DNA from: Paenibacillus glycinis
GTDB taxonomy: Bacteria; Bacillota; Bacilli; Paenibacillales; Paenibacillaceae
Assembly: GCF_009909185.1 (NCBI RefSeq)
Contig: NZ_JAAAMV010000032.1
Location: forward strand, 50,891-114,890
Direction of reading: 5' to 3'
Length of the DNA stretch: 64,000 nt
The translations under genes and the position numbers were made by a program. This document shows, one piece after another, positions 1 to 8,622 of the stretch; position 1 is the first letter of the stretch, and every line of letters starts with the position of its first letter. The notes under the pieces are model-generated. The model saw only the letters and a list, made by a program, of their open reading frames with translations, had not been told where the DNA came from and searched no databases.

Positions 1-2
1 TT

Positions 3-3000
3 GATATTCTCTTGTCCACGGAGAAAGCAAGGTTGAAGGTAGGCGATATTCTACCGATGACGGCGGTGCGGGAGAATATCAGCCTGATCAGGAACGATGT
101 AACGACCAAAGGAACATGGCTGTCGCTGGATCCGAGCATTGCATCCGTTACGGAAGACGGACTGATCCAGGCCAACAAGCTTGGTCAAACCTATATTCAT
201 TTCAAATATGAAGATCTTACTTACACGGTTCTGGTCGATGTTGTCGAAACCGTAGGTCTTTCCGCAAGCGAGACCAGCGTGGAGGTTATGCCTAACGACG
301 GCATAGAGATTAAATCTATAGCTTCCTTTAACAACGGAACGCAAGGCGATGTAACGCAGTTTGCGTATTGGACGGTTAAAGATCCGGAAATCGCTACCGT
401 GGATGCCGGTGCAATCTATGGAGTGTCCGAAGGCGAGACGACCGTTACGATCTCATACGATTCCTTCACTCACGACATTCCGGTGAAAGTAACTAGCAAT
501 CCCCAAAAACCGGTACTTCTAAGCTTGGATGTAAGCAAACCAAGCTACACGTTGGAGTTCGATCAGAAATCGGCTCCAATGGTCGTGACAGCCATCTATA
601 GCGACGGTTCCACCAAGAACGTTACGGATGAGGTTGAATGGTTAGTCGGCAACGTTCTTGTTTCCATTGAAGACAACGCCGTCGTAACAACGGGTGCGGG
701 GTTCGGAGGAAGTCTTGTTTCGGCAACTTACCTAAACCGGACGGTCTACGTGCCGGTTTATGTAAAACCGGCTCCAGGCACGCCTCCGGTAGAAACGCAC
801 ACGTTTACTTCTCTTCAAGTTACGCCCGACGTGAAGACGGTGAAAGTCAACGATGCGCCTCTGCAGTTAAACGTAAAAGCAATTTACAATTACGGAAGTG
901 ATCCGTCAAAGGATTTCGATTTAGGAAGCTCGGCTTTGTATACTTCGATGAATCCGGACATTCTGACAGTGAGCTCCGACGGAAAACTTACTGCGGTCAA
1001 AAAAGGGAAGGCTACAATTACCGTTTCGGGTTTATCGATGACGAAGCACCTGACGATCGAAGTCCTCCCGGAAACGACGTCTTCTTCATCCGGAGCAGAT
1101 ACCTTCAAACAAATGATCGGTCTTGCGCCGAGCCAAGCGAAAGTTACGCTCGACCTGGGTTCCAAAGGTTATGGAATGACATCCCAAGCCAGATATGACG
1201 ACGGTACTTCAGAAAATGCGACCTCGGCGAGCGTGTGGACCTCTTTGAACCGGAACATTGTTACGGTTCGCAACGGCGTATTGACGCCCGTAGGTAAAGG
1301 AACGACGGATGTTCTGGTTCAAGACGGCCAGTTTAGTTCTCTTGTTGAAGTATCGGTAGGAGTAAACGGCGACTTTGAGGCTCCATCCGAGAACCAAATC
1401 GAAGTTTTTTATCGGCCTTCGCACATCGTCGTTCAGCCAAGCGGAGTATACCCTGCTCGTTTGCAAGCCTCGCTCTCCGATGGAAGAATTGTTGATCTTA
1501 CGGAAAGCAACGGCGAATCGGAGTTCTATCCTACGGTGTGGAGCATTTCCGATAACTCGATCGCTACCATTAAGCAAGGTAAAGTGAAAGGCGTTACTAC
1601 AGGGGAAGCGACTGCGACTGTCCGATACGGCGACTATCCGGCTATTGAGATTCCGGTAACGGTGCAGGCTGAATCCGGGTCCGTCGTGCTCGAAGGAATC
1701 ATGATCGACGGTGCGGATCTTGTTATTCAACCGGATACCGCGGAGAATGCGCATCCCGTATTCGCTATGTATAGCAATATAACGATTGAAGTGAATGACG
1801 ATGGCAGGTGGAGTACCTCCGACCCGTCTGTCGCAACCGTTGATTCGCACGGTAACATTGTTTCTCATGGAACCGGCGAAGCCTACATCAAATTCGAGTA
1901 TGACGATCCTCGGCAAGAAACTCCGCTAAACGATCAAATATTCGTCAGAGTAGCTAAACCGAGCTATTTAACCCTTTTTTATGGCGAAACGGAAATATCG
2001 CTCCCTGCTAAAACTGAATATTATACGTTAGTACAATTGATTTATGAAGGCGTTCGTCACTTGACCTCGGCCGAAGTACAAGATTTAGGGACATGGACAT
2101 CGTCGGATGATTCCGTAGTTGTCGTTAACGATTCAGGGGTCTTCCTCGCGCAAGCTCCCGGCCAAGCCGTTGTCACGTTCAGCTATATGGGGTTGTCTCT
2201 GGATGTCACGGTCAACGTGGGTGAACCGATTGCGGACCCGGATTCGGCTCCGCTCGTTTCGACTTATGCGCTTCCTGGATATGTCATAGCTAAGACGGGC
2301 GAATCCGTGGCGCCGAAGGTTATGGCCATGTTGATGGACGGTACGGAGAAAGATATCACATCCAAAGTCTCATGGCTGGAGTCGAGTCCGAGAGTGGCCA
2401 GTATTCAGAATGGCGCGATTAAAACTCATGATCAAGGAGCTGCCGTTGTCGGTGCGTCTTACAACGGTGATCTTGTCATCATTCCGGTAGTCGTAGTAGC
2501 CGGCGATGGGAATAACGACGGCGGAACAACGCTACCACCCTATACGCCACCTGCGACACCAACTGAAACGCCAGCACCGCCGGCACCTGAAACGGGTAGA
2601 CCGTCCCTCGTTGACGGCGTGGACGTAGATGCCGTGAAAGCAAACATTGACAAGGCGTTAGCGAATCCGGCTCCGGTAACTTATTCGGATTTACCATCCG
2701 CGTCTTGGAGTGCTTCGGCCATTTCGCTAGCTAGCCGCATCGGCTTTGTAAAAGGCTACCCGGACGGGACCTTCCTTCCGAAAGCAAACGTGACGCGGGC
2801 GGAATTCGCAACAATGGTGGCGCGCGCGCTTGGCGTAACCGGCAAAAAGGGAGCTTTGTTCTCCGACGTAAGCAGCACAAGTTATGCTGCCGATGCAATT
2901 GAAACCCTGCATGCAATGGGGTTGATCAACGGTTACGGCGATGGAAAGTTCAAGCCGAATCAGATTGTTTCCCGCGCGGAGATCGCCACGATTCTGGCTA

Positions 3001-3218
3001 AAGCCACGAAGCTCGGGAAACCTGCCGCAGAGGGCAAATTTACGGATGTGAAAGGCACATGGGCTGCGGACGCGATCAACTCATTGGCCGAACAGCAAAT
3101 CATCGAAGGCAAAGGCGCGCAACAATTCGCTCCTAATGCCAGCGCTACCCGCGAAGAGTCAGTCGTTCTGATTCTCCGCACTCTGGGTAAAGCGTTGGAA
3201 CTTGATTTGAATTTATAA
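3..3218 (+). CDS. SLH-domain surface protein with about nine Ig-like (Big_2) repeats, 5' end missing
   Basis: The reading frame is open to the window edge, so the true start and any signal peptide lie outside; the TTG at 12 is unlikely to be the start. What is visible is about nine Big_2-type Ig-like repeats, each with a 'W-S/D-P-x-V/I-A-T/S-V...G.I.....G.A.V...Y' pattern. A Pro/Thr-rich linker follows (about residues 840-860 of the visible part). Three C-terminal S-layer homology domains end it (about 900-945, 950-1000, 1010-1060), recognisable from 'GYPDGTFLP', 'GYGDGKFKPN' and 'ATREE'. SLH domains bind pyruvylated secondary cell-wall polymers in this group, so the protein should be a wall-anchored exoprotein. 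The third SLH copy is less canonical ('EGKGAQQFAPN'). Ligand or enzymatic role is unknown; an N-terminal catalytic domain may be upstream. Confidence 0.9.
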   Translation, partial: DILLSTEKARLKVGDILPMTAVRENISLIRNDVTTKGTWLSLDPSIASVTEDGLIQANKLGQTYIHFKYEDLTYTVLVDVVETVGLSASETSVEVMPNDGIEIKSIASFNNGTQGDVTQFAYWTVKDPEIATVDAGAIYGVSEGETTVTISYDSFTHDIPVKVTSNPQKPVLLSLDVSKPSYTLEFDQKSAPMVVTAIYSDGSTKNVTDEVEWLVGNVLVSIEDNAVVTTGAGFGGSLVSATYLNRTVYVPVYVKPAPGTPPVETHTFTSLQVTPDVKTVKVNDAPLQLNVKAIYNYGSDPSKDFDLGSSALYTSMNPDILTVSSDGKLTAVKKGKATITVSGLSMTKHLTIEVLPETTSSSSGADTFKQMIGLAPSQAKVTLDLGSKGYGMTSQARYDDGTSENATSASVWTSLNRNIVTVRNGVLTPVGKGTTDVLVQDGQFSSLVEVSVGVNGDFEAPSENQIEVFYRPSHIVVQPSGVYPARLQASLSDGRIVDLTESNGESEFYPTVWSISDNSIATIKQGKVKGVTTGEATATVRYGDYPAIEIPVTVQAESGSVVLEGIMIDGADLVIQPDTAENAHPVFAMYSNITIEVNDDGRWSTSDPSVATVDSHGNIVSHGTGEAYIKFEYDDPRQETPLNDQIFVRVAKPSYLTLFYGETEISLPAKTEYYTLVQLIYEGVRHLTSAEVQDLGTWTSSDDSVVVVNDSGVFLAQAPGQAVVTFSYMGLSLDVTVNVGEPIADPDSAPLVSTYALPGYVIAKTGESVAPKVMAMLMDGTEKDITSKVSWLESSPRVASIQNGAIKTHDQGAAVVGASYNGDLVIIPVVVVAGDGNNDGGTTLPPYTPPATPTETPAPPAPETGRPSLVDGVDVDAVKANIDKALANPAPVTYSDLPSASWSASAISLASRIGFVKGYPDGTFLPKANVTRAEFATMVARALGVTGKKGALFSDVSSTSYAADAIETLHAMGLINGYGDGKFKPNQIVSRAEIATILAKATKLGKPAAEGKFTDVKGTWAADAINSLAEQQIIEGKGAQQFAPNASATREESVVLILRTLGKALELDLNL

Positions 3219-3252
3219 TTATAATAAGAAGTAAAGCTCAGTGTATCAACAC

Positions 3253-3305
3253 AAACGGAGCGATCCTTCCCTGTATTAAAGGGGAAAGGTCGCTCCGTTT
3301 TTTTT
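3253..3305 (+). terminator. Rho-independent terminator of the SLH gene
   Basis: An inverted repeat AACGGAGCGA...TCGCTCCGTT, extended by a CCTTCCC/GGGGAAAGG inner stem around a TGTATTAAA loop, is followed by a run of eight T. It lies 35 nt after the stop codon. Confidence 0.9.
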
Positions 3306-3547
3306 GTAGCGAAACAAAACAACACGTTCCGTACCGCTTTATGGACAGGAGATCAATTCCAAGTCATCGTCATGACGCGAATATAATCCGCTCAGCTCTC
3401 TCTAACGGGAGATTGGCGCAATACCTAGTGCGTGAGGTTTTGTAGGTTACCGTTATCGATTGGTTGGAGTATGGACATCGTTACGCCGGTTAAAGTAAAG
3501 AAAGGACAGAGGATAAACGCGTGATGCGTTTACGGTTCGATCAAGGT
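3306..3547. other. Intergenic stretch with a small inverted repeat
   Basis: No coding signal is seen between the SLH-gene terminator and the convergent aldo/keto reductase gene. The only structure is TAAACGC-GTGAT-GCGTTTA at 3514-3532, about 15 nt beyond the reductase stop codon. It could form a hairpin at the end of that transcript but has no T-run. Confidence 0.4.
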
Positions 3548-4399
3548 TTAAAGATCGACTCTCAAGGTGCCCAGGAACTTGGCGATTTCTGGATTTAGGT
3601 ACGATCCGAAAAGACTTTCCCGCGTATCGAGGGCGGAAATATGTTCGATATCGTTTGCGCTCAACTCAAAATCGAAAATGTCGAAGTTTTCGACGATCCG
3701 TTCTTTACTCACCGATTTTGGAATAACAACGACTTCACGTTGAACAAGCCAGCGCAGCACGACCTGGGCAACGGACTTGTTGTGGTTTTTCGCAATCGAG
3801 GTCAGCACTTCGTTGCCGAACAGGTTGCTGCGTCCTTCAGCAAACGGCGCCCACGACTGGTGTTGCACTCCCTGCTCTTTCATAAAAGCAGCACTCTCGA
3901 TCTGCTGATAGAACGGGTGCGTCTCAATCTGGTTGACGGCGGGCACGATTTCGTTATGCACGATGAGGTCCATCAAGCGGTCGGGTAGGAAGTTGCTGAC
4001 GCCGATCGCTTTGATTATGCCTTCGCGATACAGGTCTTCCATCGCGCGCCACGCGCCGTAATAATCGCCGAATGGTTGATGAATAAGGTACAGATCGAGA
4101 TAGTCGAGCTGTAGCTTACTCAAGGATTTGGCAAATGCCAGCTTGGCACTCTCGTAGCCGGCATCCTGAACCCAGAGCTTGGTCGTGATGAACAACTCTT
4201 CTCGCGGAATACCGCTGCGCTTGATCGCGCGACCGACCGCTTCCTCGTTCAGGTATCCGGCGGCGGTGTCGATCAGACGGTAACCGGCCATCAGCGCTTC
4301 ATATACTGCGTTCTCGCATTCTTCAGCATCAGGAACCTGGTAGACACCGAAGCCGATGATCGGCATTTTTACTCCGTTATTCAAAGTTACGCTTTGCAT
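3548..4399 (-). CDS. Aldo/keto reductase (AKR5-type 2,5-diketo-gluconate/glyoxal reductase-like)
   Basis: A 283-residue NADPH-dependent carbonyl reductase of the aldo/keto reductase superfamily, a soluble TIM barrel. The catalytic tetrad is visible as Asp44 and Tyr49 ('LIDTAAGY'), Lys74 ('ITTKLW') and His107 ('LIHQPFG'). 'IPKS' and 'RWLVQREVVVIPKS' near the C terminus form the cofactor pocket typical of the family. The start at 4399 is chosen because a GGGAGGAATTAAG ribosome site precedes it; the in-frame ATG 15 nt upstream lies inside that site. The gene is divergent from a MerR regulator and sits under a 17-nt perfect palindrome in its promoter, so induction by that regulator is likely. In related arrangements such reductases detoxify reactive aldehydes; the substrate here is inferred only. 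Confidence 0.93.
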   Translation of the reverse strand: MQSVTLNNGVKMPIIGFGVYQVPDAEECENAVYEALMAGYRLIDTAAGYLNEEAVGRAIKRSGIPREELFITTKLWVQDAGYESAKLAFAKSLSKLQLDYLDLYLIHQPFGDYYGAWRAMEDLYREGIIKAIGVSNFLPDRLMDLIVHNEIVPAVNQIETHPFYQQIESAAFMKEQGVQHQSWAPFAEGRSNLFGNEVLTSIAKNHNKSVAQVVLRWLVQREVVVIPKSVSKERIVENFDIFDFELSANDIEHISALDTRESLFGSYLNPEIAKFLGTLRVDL

Positions 4400-4504
4400 C
4401 TTAATTCCTCCCATGATTCAAATGTAAAACGGCAAACGGCCTCGCACTGCAGGAATTGGGCACCGCAGCAGGGATTCCACTTAAGGCTGATTTGCATTAG
4501 AATA

Positions 4505-4535
4505 AGCCTATAGCCTTCGTGTTACACGAAGTCAA
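4505..4535 (-). promoter_or_regulatory. MerR-type promoter/operator for the aldo/keto reductase gene
   Basis: On the minus strand a TTGACT -35 box (4530-4535) overlaps a perfect palindrome CTTCGTGTTACACGAAG (4515-4531). The -10 box is either TATAGG after 17 bp or TAGGCT after 19 bp. An operator between -35 and -10 with a long spacer is the hallmark of MerR-activated promoters. The merR gene starts 40 nt away on the other strand, so it is probably autoregulated from the same site. Confidence 0.75.
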
Positions 4536-4574
4536 GCAATCTATAAAGTGTTTTTTTTTCAAGGAGGATTACGC

Positions 4575-5024
4575 ATGCATACGGTAAAAGAAGCCGCCCT
4601 GATGACGGGGCTCACTGAACACGCTGTACGCTTTTACACGGATAAAGGCTTGGTGCCAAGCATACAGCGCAATTCAAACAACATTCGGATGTTCGACGAA
4701 GAATCGATCAACTGGCTGCATGGCGTAAAATGCCTCAAGCAATCCGGAATGCCGATTGAAGTCATTAAAATGTATGTCGATCTGTGTCTCGAAGGGGATT
4801 CGACCATTCCGCAACGCTCCGCACTCATGATGGAACATAAAGAAGCAGCACTCGCTAAGCTCGAAGAAGCCAAACGGCACATTGACCACTTGGAACAAAA
4901 AACCGCCCTATATCAGGCCATTCTGGAGCAGCGCACTCCAGACACGACAAATCCCGGTAACTGGGACAAAATTCAGCATATGCATGCTGACGTATTTTAT
5001 TCTCCCCCTATGCGGAAGGCGTGA
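4575..5024 (+). CDS. MerR-family transcriptional regulator (AdhR-like)
   Basis: A 149-residue regulator. The N-terminal winged helix-turn-helix is at about residues 3-70, with 'TVKEAALMTGLTEHAVRFY' as the HTH and 'DKGLVPSIQRNSNNIRMFDEE' as the wing. A long dimerisation helix follows, with 'EHKEAALAKLEEAKRHIDHLEQKTALY' character, and then a short variable tail. It has no cysteine pair for metal binding, so aldehyde/electrophile or redox sensing of the AdhR type is more likely than metal sensing. The start at 4575 is chosen for the AAGGAGG at 4561-4567; the upstream ATG at 4548 would read through that site. It is divergent from the aldo/keto reductase and shares the palindrome at 4515-4531. The direct trigger is unknown. 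Confidence 0.9.
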   Translation: MHTVKEAALMTGLTEHAVRFYTDKGLVPSIQRNSNNIRMFDEESINWLHGVKCLKQSGMPIEVIKMYVDLCLEGDSTIPQRSALMMEHKEAALAKLEEAKRHIDHLEQKTALYQAILEQRTPDTTNPGNWDKIQHMHADVFYSPPMRKA

Positions 5025-5081
5025 GAGATATTCGTGACTACATCAAAAGACCTTGAATAATTACCGAAGAGATAGTGAACA

Positions 5082-5110
5082 GAGCAGATCACAACAGTGG
5101 TCTGCTGTTT
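5082..5110 (+). terminator. Weak terminator-like hairpin downstream of merR
   Basis: AGCAGATCAC-AACA-GTGGTCTGCT forms a 10-bp stem with one G-U pair, followed by GTTT. It lies 57 nt after the merR stop. The T-run is short, so termination is uncertain. Confidence 0.4.
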
Positions 5111-5339
5111 CAATGAAGTGATGGGCAGTATTATCCATACGAGTAGAACAGACAAGGGCATAACCATAGGTTATACCCTTGTAATATTTAAACAATATTA
5201 TATTTTTATTCATAGCAATCGTGCACATACACGCTGCAATACAATGCAGCGGATTATTCCGGCAGCCAAGCGGAGCCTGTTATAAGGGCCATTAGTGTCG
5301 ACCCGTTCCATCCCTACATAAATTTACGTTGAAAATCCC

Positions 5340-5597
5340 ATGACTTGTTGCGCTAAATTGTCCGTTAGCGAAACGACGACAGCAGGTCATTCTGAGGCCG
5401 GCTAGGCCTACACAGAGGGCTTCCGACCGAACGGCGCCTCCGCCAACGGCGGATGCCGGCATGAGCAGCAGCTCACACTCCGCGGTTCGGTCATCCCGAT
5501 CCCGTATGCCTATCCGTCCAAAACGATCTCGTTCCACCCGGTACAAGTACTACTGCAAATTGGCGGGAAAACGCAAACGCTCGAGCTCGTTTTATAA
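5340..5597 (+). pseudogene. Possible degraded ORF, family not recognised
   Basis: One frame reads as plausible protein from ATG 5340 to TAA 5595-5597. It includes 'QQLTLRGSVIPIPYAYPSK' and 'FHPVQVLLQIGGKTQTLEL', but it is broken by an in-frame TAG at 5403 and has no good ribosome site. It may be the 3' end of a lost exported enzyme. No family is recognised. The rest of 5111-5658 shows nothing else convincing. Confidence 0.3.
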
Positions 5598-5658
5598 ATA
5601 TGAATATCAAAAAGTAATTCCCAAAAGTTCGAATATTTCCTCCCGAAGCGTATTTGTA

Positions 5659-6402
5659 TTATGGCAGCAATGTCGGTCTAATAATCATCTCGTTGACTGC
5701 GGCGTCAGCAGGCTCATTTACAGCATAAGCGATCGCTCGGGCAATGCTGTATGGCGAGATGGCCATGCCTTTCAATTGCTCCACCAGCGCTTTGATCTCA
5801 GGATTGCTGATCTCAGTCGGGATCAGGTCCGTATCCGTCAATCCCGGGGAAATGATTGTGGTCCGAATATTCGAGGCTGGTGATTCCTCCTGGCGCAATC
5901 CTTCGGATATGGCCCGTACAGCGAATTTCGTGGCGCTGTATACAGCTGAGCTTGGGCTTACGTGATGACCGGCAACCGAGGAAAGGTTAATGACATGTCC
6001 TGCTTTCTGTGCTCTCATGGTCGGTAGAACAGCCGCGATGCCATATAGGACGCCTTTAATATTCACATCGATCATTTGATCCCAATCTTGAACGTTAAGT
6101 TCATTCAGATGAGTATTCAGCATAACGCCGGCATTATTCACGAGCACATCAATTCGCCCATAATGCGTCAAAGCAAACTGTGCCAGCTCCTGCATGGACC
6201 CCGCTGAAGTTACATCCGTCGCGATATATATCGCATCGCCGCCTTCTTGCTTGATTTCGTTCGCGATGACTTGCAGCCGCTCTACTCGTCTAGCCGCCAA
6301 TACAACCTTTGCGCCGTTCTTGGCTAATAGTCTAGCCGTAGCTTCTCCTATTCCGCTGGATGCACCCGTTATGATGATAACTTTAGCCTTTACGTTTTCC
6401 AT
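5659..6402 (-). CDS. Short-chain dehydrogenase/reductase (SDR family)
   Basis: A 247-residue classical SDR, probably a cytoplasmic NADP(H)-dependent oxidoreductase. The Rossmann motif TGASSGIG is at residues 12-19, NNAG at 89-92, the catalytic Ser at about 141-142 ('NLSSVAG'), Tyr155 and Lys159 ('YSATK'). 'PGLTDTDL' closes the cofactor loop. 'AARR' after beta-2 suggests NADP preference. The length is typical. An AGAAGGAG ribosome site sits about 10 nt upstream of the ATG. No partner gene is adjacent and the substrate cannot be read from sequence. YdfG-like serine/3-hydroxy acid dehydrogenase is one possibility. Confidence 0.93.
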   Translation of the reverse strand: MENVKAKVIIITGASSGIGEATARLLAKNGAKVVLAARRVERLQVIANEIKQEGGDAIYIATDVTSAGSMQELAQFALTHYGRIDVLVNNAGVMLNTHLNELNVQDWDQMIDVNIKGVLYGIAAVLPTMRAQKAGHVINLSSVAGHHVSPSSAVYSATKFAVRAISEGLRQEESPASNIRTTIISPGLTDTDLIPTEISNPEIKALVEQLKGMAISPYSIARAIAYAVNEPADAAVNEMIIRPTLLP

Positions 6403-6600
6403 TCGTTTCTCGCTCCTTCTATCGGAAATGGTATGGGATAACAGCTATACAACTCACGCCGCATATATAACTTCAGTTGATTATTCAACCTCTGTGAATA
6501 TTATTATATAGAGAAGCGCGGTTCGTTCAATCGCTAATGAAGGCGCGTTTGTTTCATATGCAACAATTGAGCTTGCAATGTTGATTTACCGGAGGAGGCA

Positions 6601-6666
6601 ATGGAGAAATGGCAGCCGAAACAAAGATTGATCGATGCATCGTTAAAACGAGGGGATAGCGAATAA
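6601..6666 (+). other. Tiny ORF with a good ribosome site, probably a gene remnant
   Basis: GGAGGAG at 6591-6597 precedes an ATG at 6601 that opens only 21 codons, 'MEKWQPKQRLIDASLKRGDSE', and runs into a terminator-like hairpin. It could be a small peptide or the stub of a deleted gene; nothing identifies it. The rest of 6403-6600 shows no gene. Confidence 0.25.
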
Positions 6667-6697
6667 ACCATCGCCAAGAAGGATGGTTATTTTTTAT
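6666..6697 (+). terminator. Terminator-like hairpin
   Basis: AACCATC (6666-6672) pairs with GATGGTT (6682-6688) and is followed by an A and a run of six or more T. It follows directly after the 21-codon ORF, which suggests a once larger transcript. Confidence 0.5.
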
Positions 6698-6744
6698 GTA
6701 TTTGAATAAAACAAAAAAGCCATGAGGAAAGGGGATGAGATAAC

Positions 6745-6778
6745 GTTCTTGTCATTTATGACATCAAGTTCTTGTCAT
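6745..6778. repeat. Left copy of a 34-nt direct repeat (IS-end-like)
   Basis: The 34-nt unit is GTTCTTGTCATTTATG, then AC, then ATCAAGTTCTTGTCAT. It is matched at 14248-14281 with only two mismatches (AC versus TT). Each copy itself contains two TTCTTGTCAT units 18 nt apart. Multiple short internal repeats of this kind resemble the ends of IS21-type elements, which is a memory-based comparison only. The pair brackets the transporter/two-component island. Confidence 0.75.
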
Positions 6779-6956
6779 CCGATTGGATGGTAACGTTTCG
6801 TTTGAGAACGGTGAATACGCCGCTACATGGATACCGAAGGCCGAGAACTATTGGATGGAGGGCGAGGACCATTTTGGCTTCTGGCTGAGCCCTAAATCTG
6901 AACAGTTCCAAGAGACGGCAAGGGCATTCCTACTGCGGCATTCGCCCGAAAGGTAG
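6762..6956 (+). pseudogene. 3' gene fragment of unknown family abutting the repeat
   Basis: A frame that runs out of the repeat and ends at TAG 6954-6956 reads like the C-terminal end of a real protein ('DGNVSFENGEYAATWIP', 'EGEDHFGFWLSPKSEQF', 'RAFLLRHSPER'). It has no start codon of its own apart from a TTG at 6783. It was probably truncated by the event that left the repeat. No family is recognised. Confidence 0.35.
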
Positions 6957-7054
6957 AACGCCGGAGCACGACGACGACAAAAAAAGGAATGGCTGTTGTC
7001 AGGTGACAAAAGGTAGTAACAGTGAAGCCGTATCAGTTGCGACACTGACGCCAT

Positions 7055-7093
7055 TCGCCGGCCGTCTGGAGTTATCCTCCAGACGGCCGGCGA
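7055..7093 (-). terminator. 17-bp perfect hairpin at the end of the transporter operon
   Basis: TCGCCGGCCGTCTGGAG (7055-7071) and its exact complement (7077-7093) enclose a TTATC loop. It lies 22 nt past the stop of the minus-strand binding-protein gene. There is no T-run, but the stem is strong enough to stop transcription or protect the 3' end. Confidence 0.6.
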
Positions 7094-7114
7094 TCAGATG
7101 CCCAGGCGTCCCGG

Positions 7115-8593
7115 CTACTCGTTCAGATAGGTCGAGACCCGGTTCTGGATCGACTTTGCAGCGTCCTCCGCCGATTTTTCTCCCTTGAAGAAAGCGTCCG
7201 CCTCATCTTCGACGATCGTCATGACCTGCGCATCCTCATAGACATAAGTGCCGACCCTCGCGACCGTCTCCTCGACCAGCTTCTTGTCTTCGTCGGTGAT
7301 GGTCGGCGCCTGCGATGAGGAACTTTCACCGTCTTTGGTCCGGATCTGGACACTGCCGCCGCCGAGCTTTGAGGCGAAGGTGTCCAGCATGTTGCGCAGG
7401 GAGGACTGCCGCACGGGAATACCCGTCATGCCGGGGTTCGACTGCACCTCGTCCGAGAGCAGAAATTGCAGAAACTGCCACGCTGCATCCTTGACCTCCG
7501 ATTTGCCGTTCATCGCGAACATCAGATCGGGCATAAACGTCAGGCTGCCGCCGCTTCCCTCGCCGGGTGTGGAATACACCTGGCTTTTTCCGCTGTAATA
7601 CATTTGCGGGAAGAGCATCAGCGTCATCGGCGAAGAAACATTTAGCCGCTTGAACAGATCGTTAGCCGCTTTGTCCATCCCTGTGTGAATGAGCCCTTGA
7701 TCGACCATCTCCTTGATCGAACCGAGCATGGCGGAAAATTCCGGAGAGTCGAAGCTTGCTTTCCTAGCTGCGGCGTCCACGTAGCTGCCGTAGCTGCTGC
7801 GCAGGATGGAGGAGAAGAGCTCGAGTTCGCTGCCCACCGTCAGTATGGCCTGCGGCCCACCGCCGGCGTCGATGATCTGCTTGCTGGAATCGAAAAATTG
7901 GTCCCACGTCCAGCCCGCGTCGTCGATTTTGACGCCGGACGCTTCGATCGCCTCCCGGTTGCCGAGCAACAGGTTCAATTCAAAATTGATGGGCAGTGTA
8001 TAAGTGTGCCCGTCTCGCTTCATTGCGTCCAGCACCGGCTTGCTGACGTCGCCCTTGCCGATTTCCCCGTCCCCATCGATATAGGGTCCAAGGTCGGCGA
8101 GCAGCCCCTTGTCCGCATAGGCGCCGTAGTTCAGATCTTGGACGGTAAACAGATCGTCGGCCTTGCCGGACATAATGGCGGTGTTGACGGTCGTCCGATA
8201 TTTCTCGACGTCTGGATTGACTTGGCCGGGCTGCTTTACGACGTTCATGACATTCTGTTTGTCGACCGTCTCTGTGGAGATAGCGTCAATCCGGATATCG
8301 ATATCCGGGTGAGACTGCTCGAACGCTTGCTCCGCTTGCTGCATGAGACGGTTGTTCGTCGGTACGGCCACGGTGACAACCGTCCTGCCGTCGCCGCTTG
8401 AAGCTGTCGTTGACGACGGGCTTGGCGCATCCTCGCCGTTTTCGGACCCGGCGAAATCGCCCGAGCCCCGGACGGAACCGGCTGAATTCGCGCTGCTGTC
8501 GGAGTTCGCGCCTCCGGAATTAGAGCCGCAAGCCGTAAGCGCCATCGCCGCCGTTAGCAGCAGAATGGTCGAAAACTTCGCTTTATTATTCAT
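7115..8593 (-). CDS. Extracellular solute-binding lipoprotein (sugar ABC transporter, family 1)
   Basis: A 492-residue precursor with a lipoprotein signal 'ILLLTAAMALTAC', where the lipobox cysteine is residue 21 or 22. A Ser/Gly/Asn-rich linker of about 50 residues follows, then a periplasmic-binding-protein fold of the carbohydrate family 1 type ('VTVAVPTNNRLMQQAEQAFEQSHPDIDI' character at the start, 'AAWQFLQFLLSDEVQ' near the end). It should be anchored on the outer face of the membrane and deliver ligand to the two permeases upstream in the same operon. A GGAGGG site precedes the ATG. It is last in the order permease-permease-adaptor-binding protein, which is unusual because importer operons commonly place the binding protein first. 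The ligand is unknown. Confidence 0.9.
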   Translation of the reverse strand: MNNKAKFSTILLLTAAMALTACGSNSGGANSDSSANSAGSVRGSGDFAGSENGEDAPSPSSTTASSGDGRTVVTVAVPTNNRLMQQAEQAFEQSHPDIDIRIDAISTETVDKQNVMNVVKQPGQVNPDVEKYRTTVNTAIMSGKADDLFTVQDLNYGAYADKGLLADLGPYIDGDGEIGKGDVSKPVLDAMKRDGHTYTLPINFELNLLLGNREAIEASGVKIDDAGWTWDQFFDSSKQIIDAGGGPQAILTVGSELELFSSILRSSYGSYVDAAARKASFDSPEFSAMLGSIKEMVDQGLIHTGMDKAANDLFKRLNVSSPMTLMLFPQMYYSGKSQVYSTPGEGSGGSLTFMPDLMFAMNGKSEVKDAAWQFLQFLLSDEVQSNPGMTGIPVRQSSLRNMLDTFASKLGGGSVQIRTKDGESSSSQAPTITDEDKKLVEETVARVGTYVYEDAQVMTIVEDEADAFFKGEKSAEDAAKSIQNRVSTYLNE

Positions 8594-8622
8594 CTCGTAC
8601 CCTCCATAAAATAAAATGCAAA

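Noticed and set aside
1209..1916. 235-codon antisense frame in the SLH gene
   Set aside because: The plus-strand Ig-like repeats are clear; the antisense product is basic and patternless.
5097..5285. 62-codon plus-strand frame
   Set aside because: It starts inside the merR terminator-like hairpin, has no ribosome site and no protein-like pattern.
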